This document shows, piece by piece, positions 7,148 through 8,724 of a stretch of 8,724 nt of DNA. Below the pieces are notes generated by a model. That model saw nothing but the letters and a program-made list of their open reading frames with translations. It was not told the DNA's origin and ran no database searches. Position 1 is the stretch's first letter; the number at the start of each line of letters is the position of its first letter. This stretch comes from Caulobacteraceae bacterium (lineage in GTDB: Bacteria > Pseudomonadota > Alphaproteobacteria > Caulobacterales > Caulobacteraceae). The DNA lies in assembly GCA_013815405.1 (NCBI GenBank), contig JACDGF010000068.1:1-8724 (forward strand). The letters are read 5' to 3'. Both the position numbers and the translations under genes were made by a program.

Positions 7148-7222
7148 GTTCGGCGCCTCGGCGGTGGAGACGGGTTGCCAGCAAAGCACGCCGCCGCGCG
7201 CGGCGCAAATCCCGTTCGTCGC

Positions 7223-7250
7223 TTGACCGGCGGTCCCGGGAGCGTAGGGT
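7223..7250 (+). promoter_or_regulatory. Candidate promoter for the thiC riboswitch transcript
   Basis: TTGACC (7223-7228), a 16-nt spacer and TAGGGT (7245-7250) form a plausible housekeeping promoter. Transcription would start near 7257, right at the 5' edge of the TPP aptamer, which is the geometry expected. The -10 is poor by E. coli standards. Confidence 0.5.
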
Positions 7251-7257
7251 CGGCGTC

Positions 7258-7349
7258 ATTCTCCGGGGTGTCCCGCGTAAGGGACTGAGAGGCCGCTGAC
7301 GCGGCGACCCGCCGAACCTGATCCGGGTCATGCCGGCGAAGGGAGGGAG
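7258..7349 (+). ncRNA. TPP riboswitch (THI element) in the thiC leader
   Basis: The conserved THI-box pieces occur in order. GGGT (7266-7269) pairs with ACCC (7307-7310) as P2. GTCCC (7270-7274) pairs with GGGAC (7281-7285) as P3. CTGAGA (7285-7290) is the pyrimidine-binding bulge. GCCGC (7292-7296)/GCGGC (7301-7305) is the P3a hairpin common in bacteria. GAACCTGATCCGGGTCATGCC (7314-7334 region) followed by GGCGAAGGGA makes P4/P5, with GCCG (7311-7314) pairing CGGC (7334-7337). CTCC (7261-7264) and GGAG (7342-7345 region) can close P1. The element binds thiamine pyrophosphate and lowers expression of the downstream thiC gene. The remaining 79 nt before the ATG are the expression platform. Confidence 0.95.

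Positions 7350-8724
<1,375 letters not shown>

Noticed and set aside
7192..7205. 14-bp perfect palindrome CGCCGCGCGCGGCG
   Set aside because: It is composed only of G and C with alternating CG, so it has low information in this base composition and no supporting context.

Overview
This looks like an ordinary chromosomal segment of a GC-rich alphaproteobacterium, most likely a member of the Caulobacteraceae (Caulobacter/Phenylobacterium type). The reasons are the high GC content with strong third-position GC bias, a DUF6491-type small secreted protein, a DhmA-like haloalkane dehalogenase, an EcfG-type (GGAAC-N16-CGTT) stress promoter, and -35/-10 candidates that fit the Caulobacter housekeeping pattern better than the E. 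coli one. The genus is an inference; no rRNA gene is present to confirm it.

Layout from left to right. Positions 1-828 (+) hold the 3' end of an Ada-type O6-methylguanine-DNA methyltransferase gene, overlapping by 4 nt a 2OG-Fe(II) oxygenase gene; together they form a DNA-alkylation-damage operon. Positions 845-2966 (-) hold a six-TM potassium channel with a cyclic-nucleotide-binding-like tail, followed after 19 nt by a haloalkane dehalogenase. Positions 3083-3463 (-) hold a stand-alone CheY-like receiver. It is divergent from a small GlsB/YeaQ-family stress membrane protein (3702-3965, +) that has a near-perfect EcfG promoter and a strong Shine-Dalgarno sequence. The 238-nt region between these two also contains an operator-like cluster of ATGGTT half-sites. 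Positions 4108-6097 (+) hold a CorA-family divalent cation transporter and, 13 nt later, a D-2-hydroxyacid dehydrogenase that is probably NADP-dependent. A secreted TPR protein (6197-6751, +) faces a secreted four-cysteine DUF6491 protein (6773-7147, -). Finally, a TPP riboswitch (about 7258-7349) precedes thiC, which starts at 7429 and runs off the right edge still open.

The genes are mostly independent one- or two-gene units for housekeeping, stress and envelope functions: alkylation repair, ion transport, stress response and thiamine synthesis. I see no mobile element, CRISPR array, tRNA, phage gene or defence island, and no large undescribed system. The most interesting parts are regulatory (the 3464-3701 intergenic region and the riboswitch leader), together with several family members that depart from their family consensus: the channel's cNMP site, the CorA loop and the dehydrogenase cofactor site. 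No gene-free stretch exceeds 300 nt; the longest, 7148-7428, is largely filled by the thiC promoter and riboswitch.
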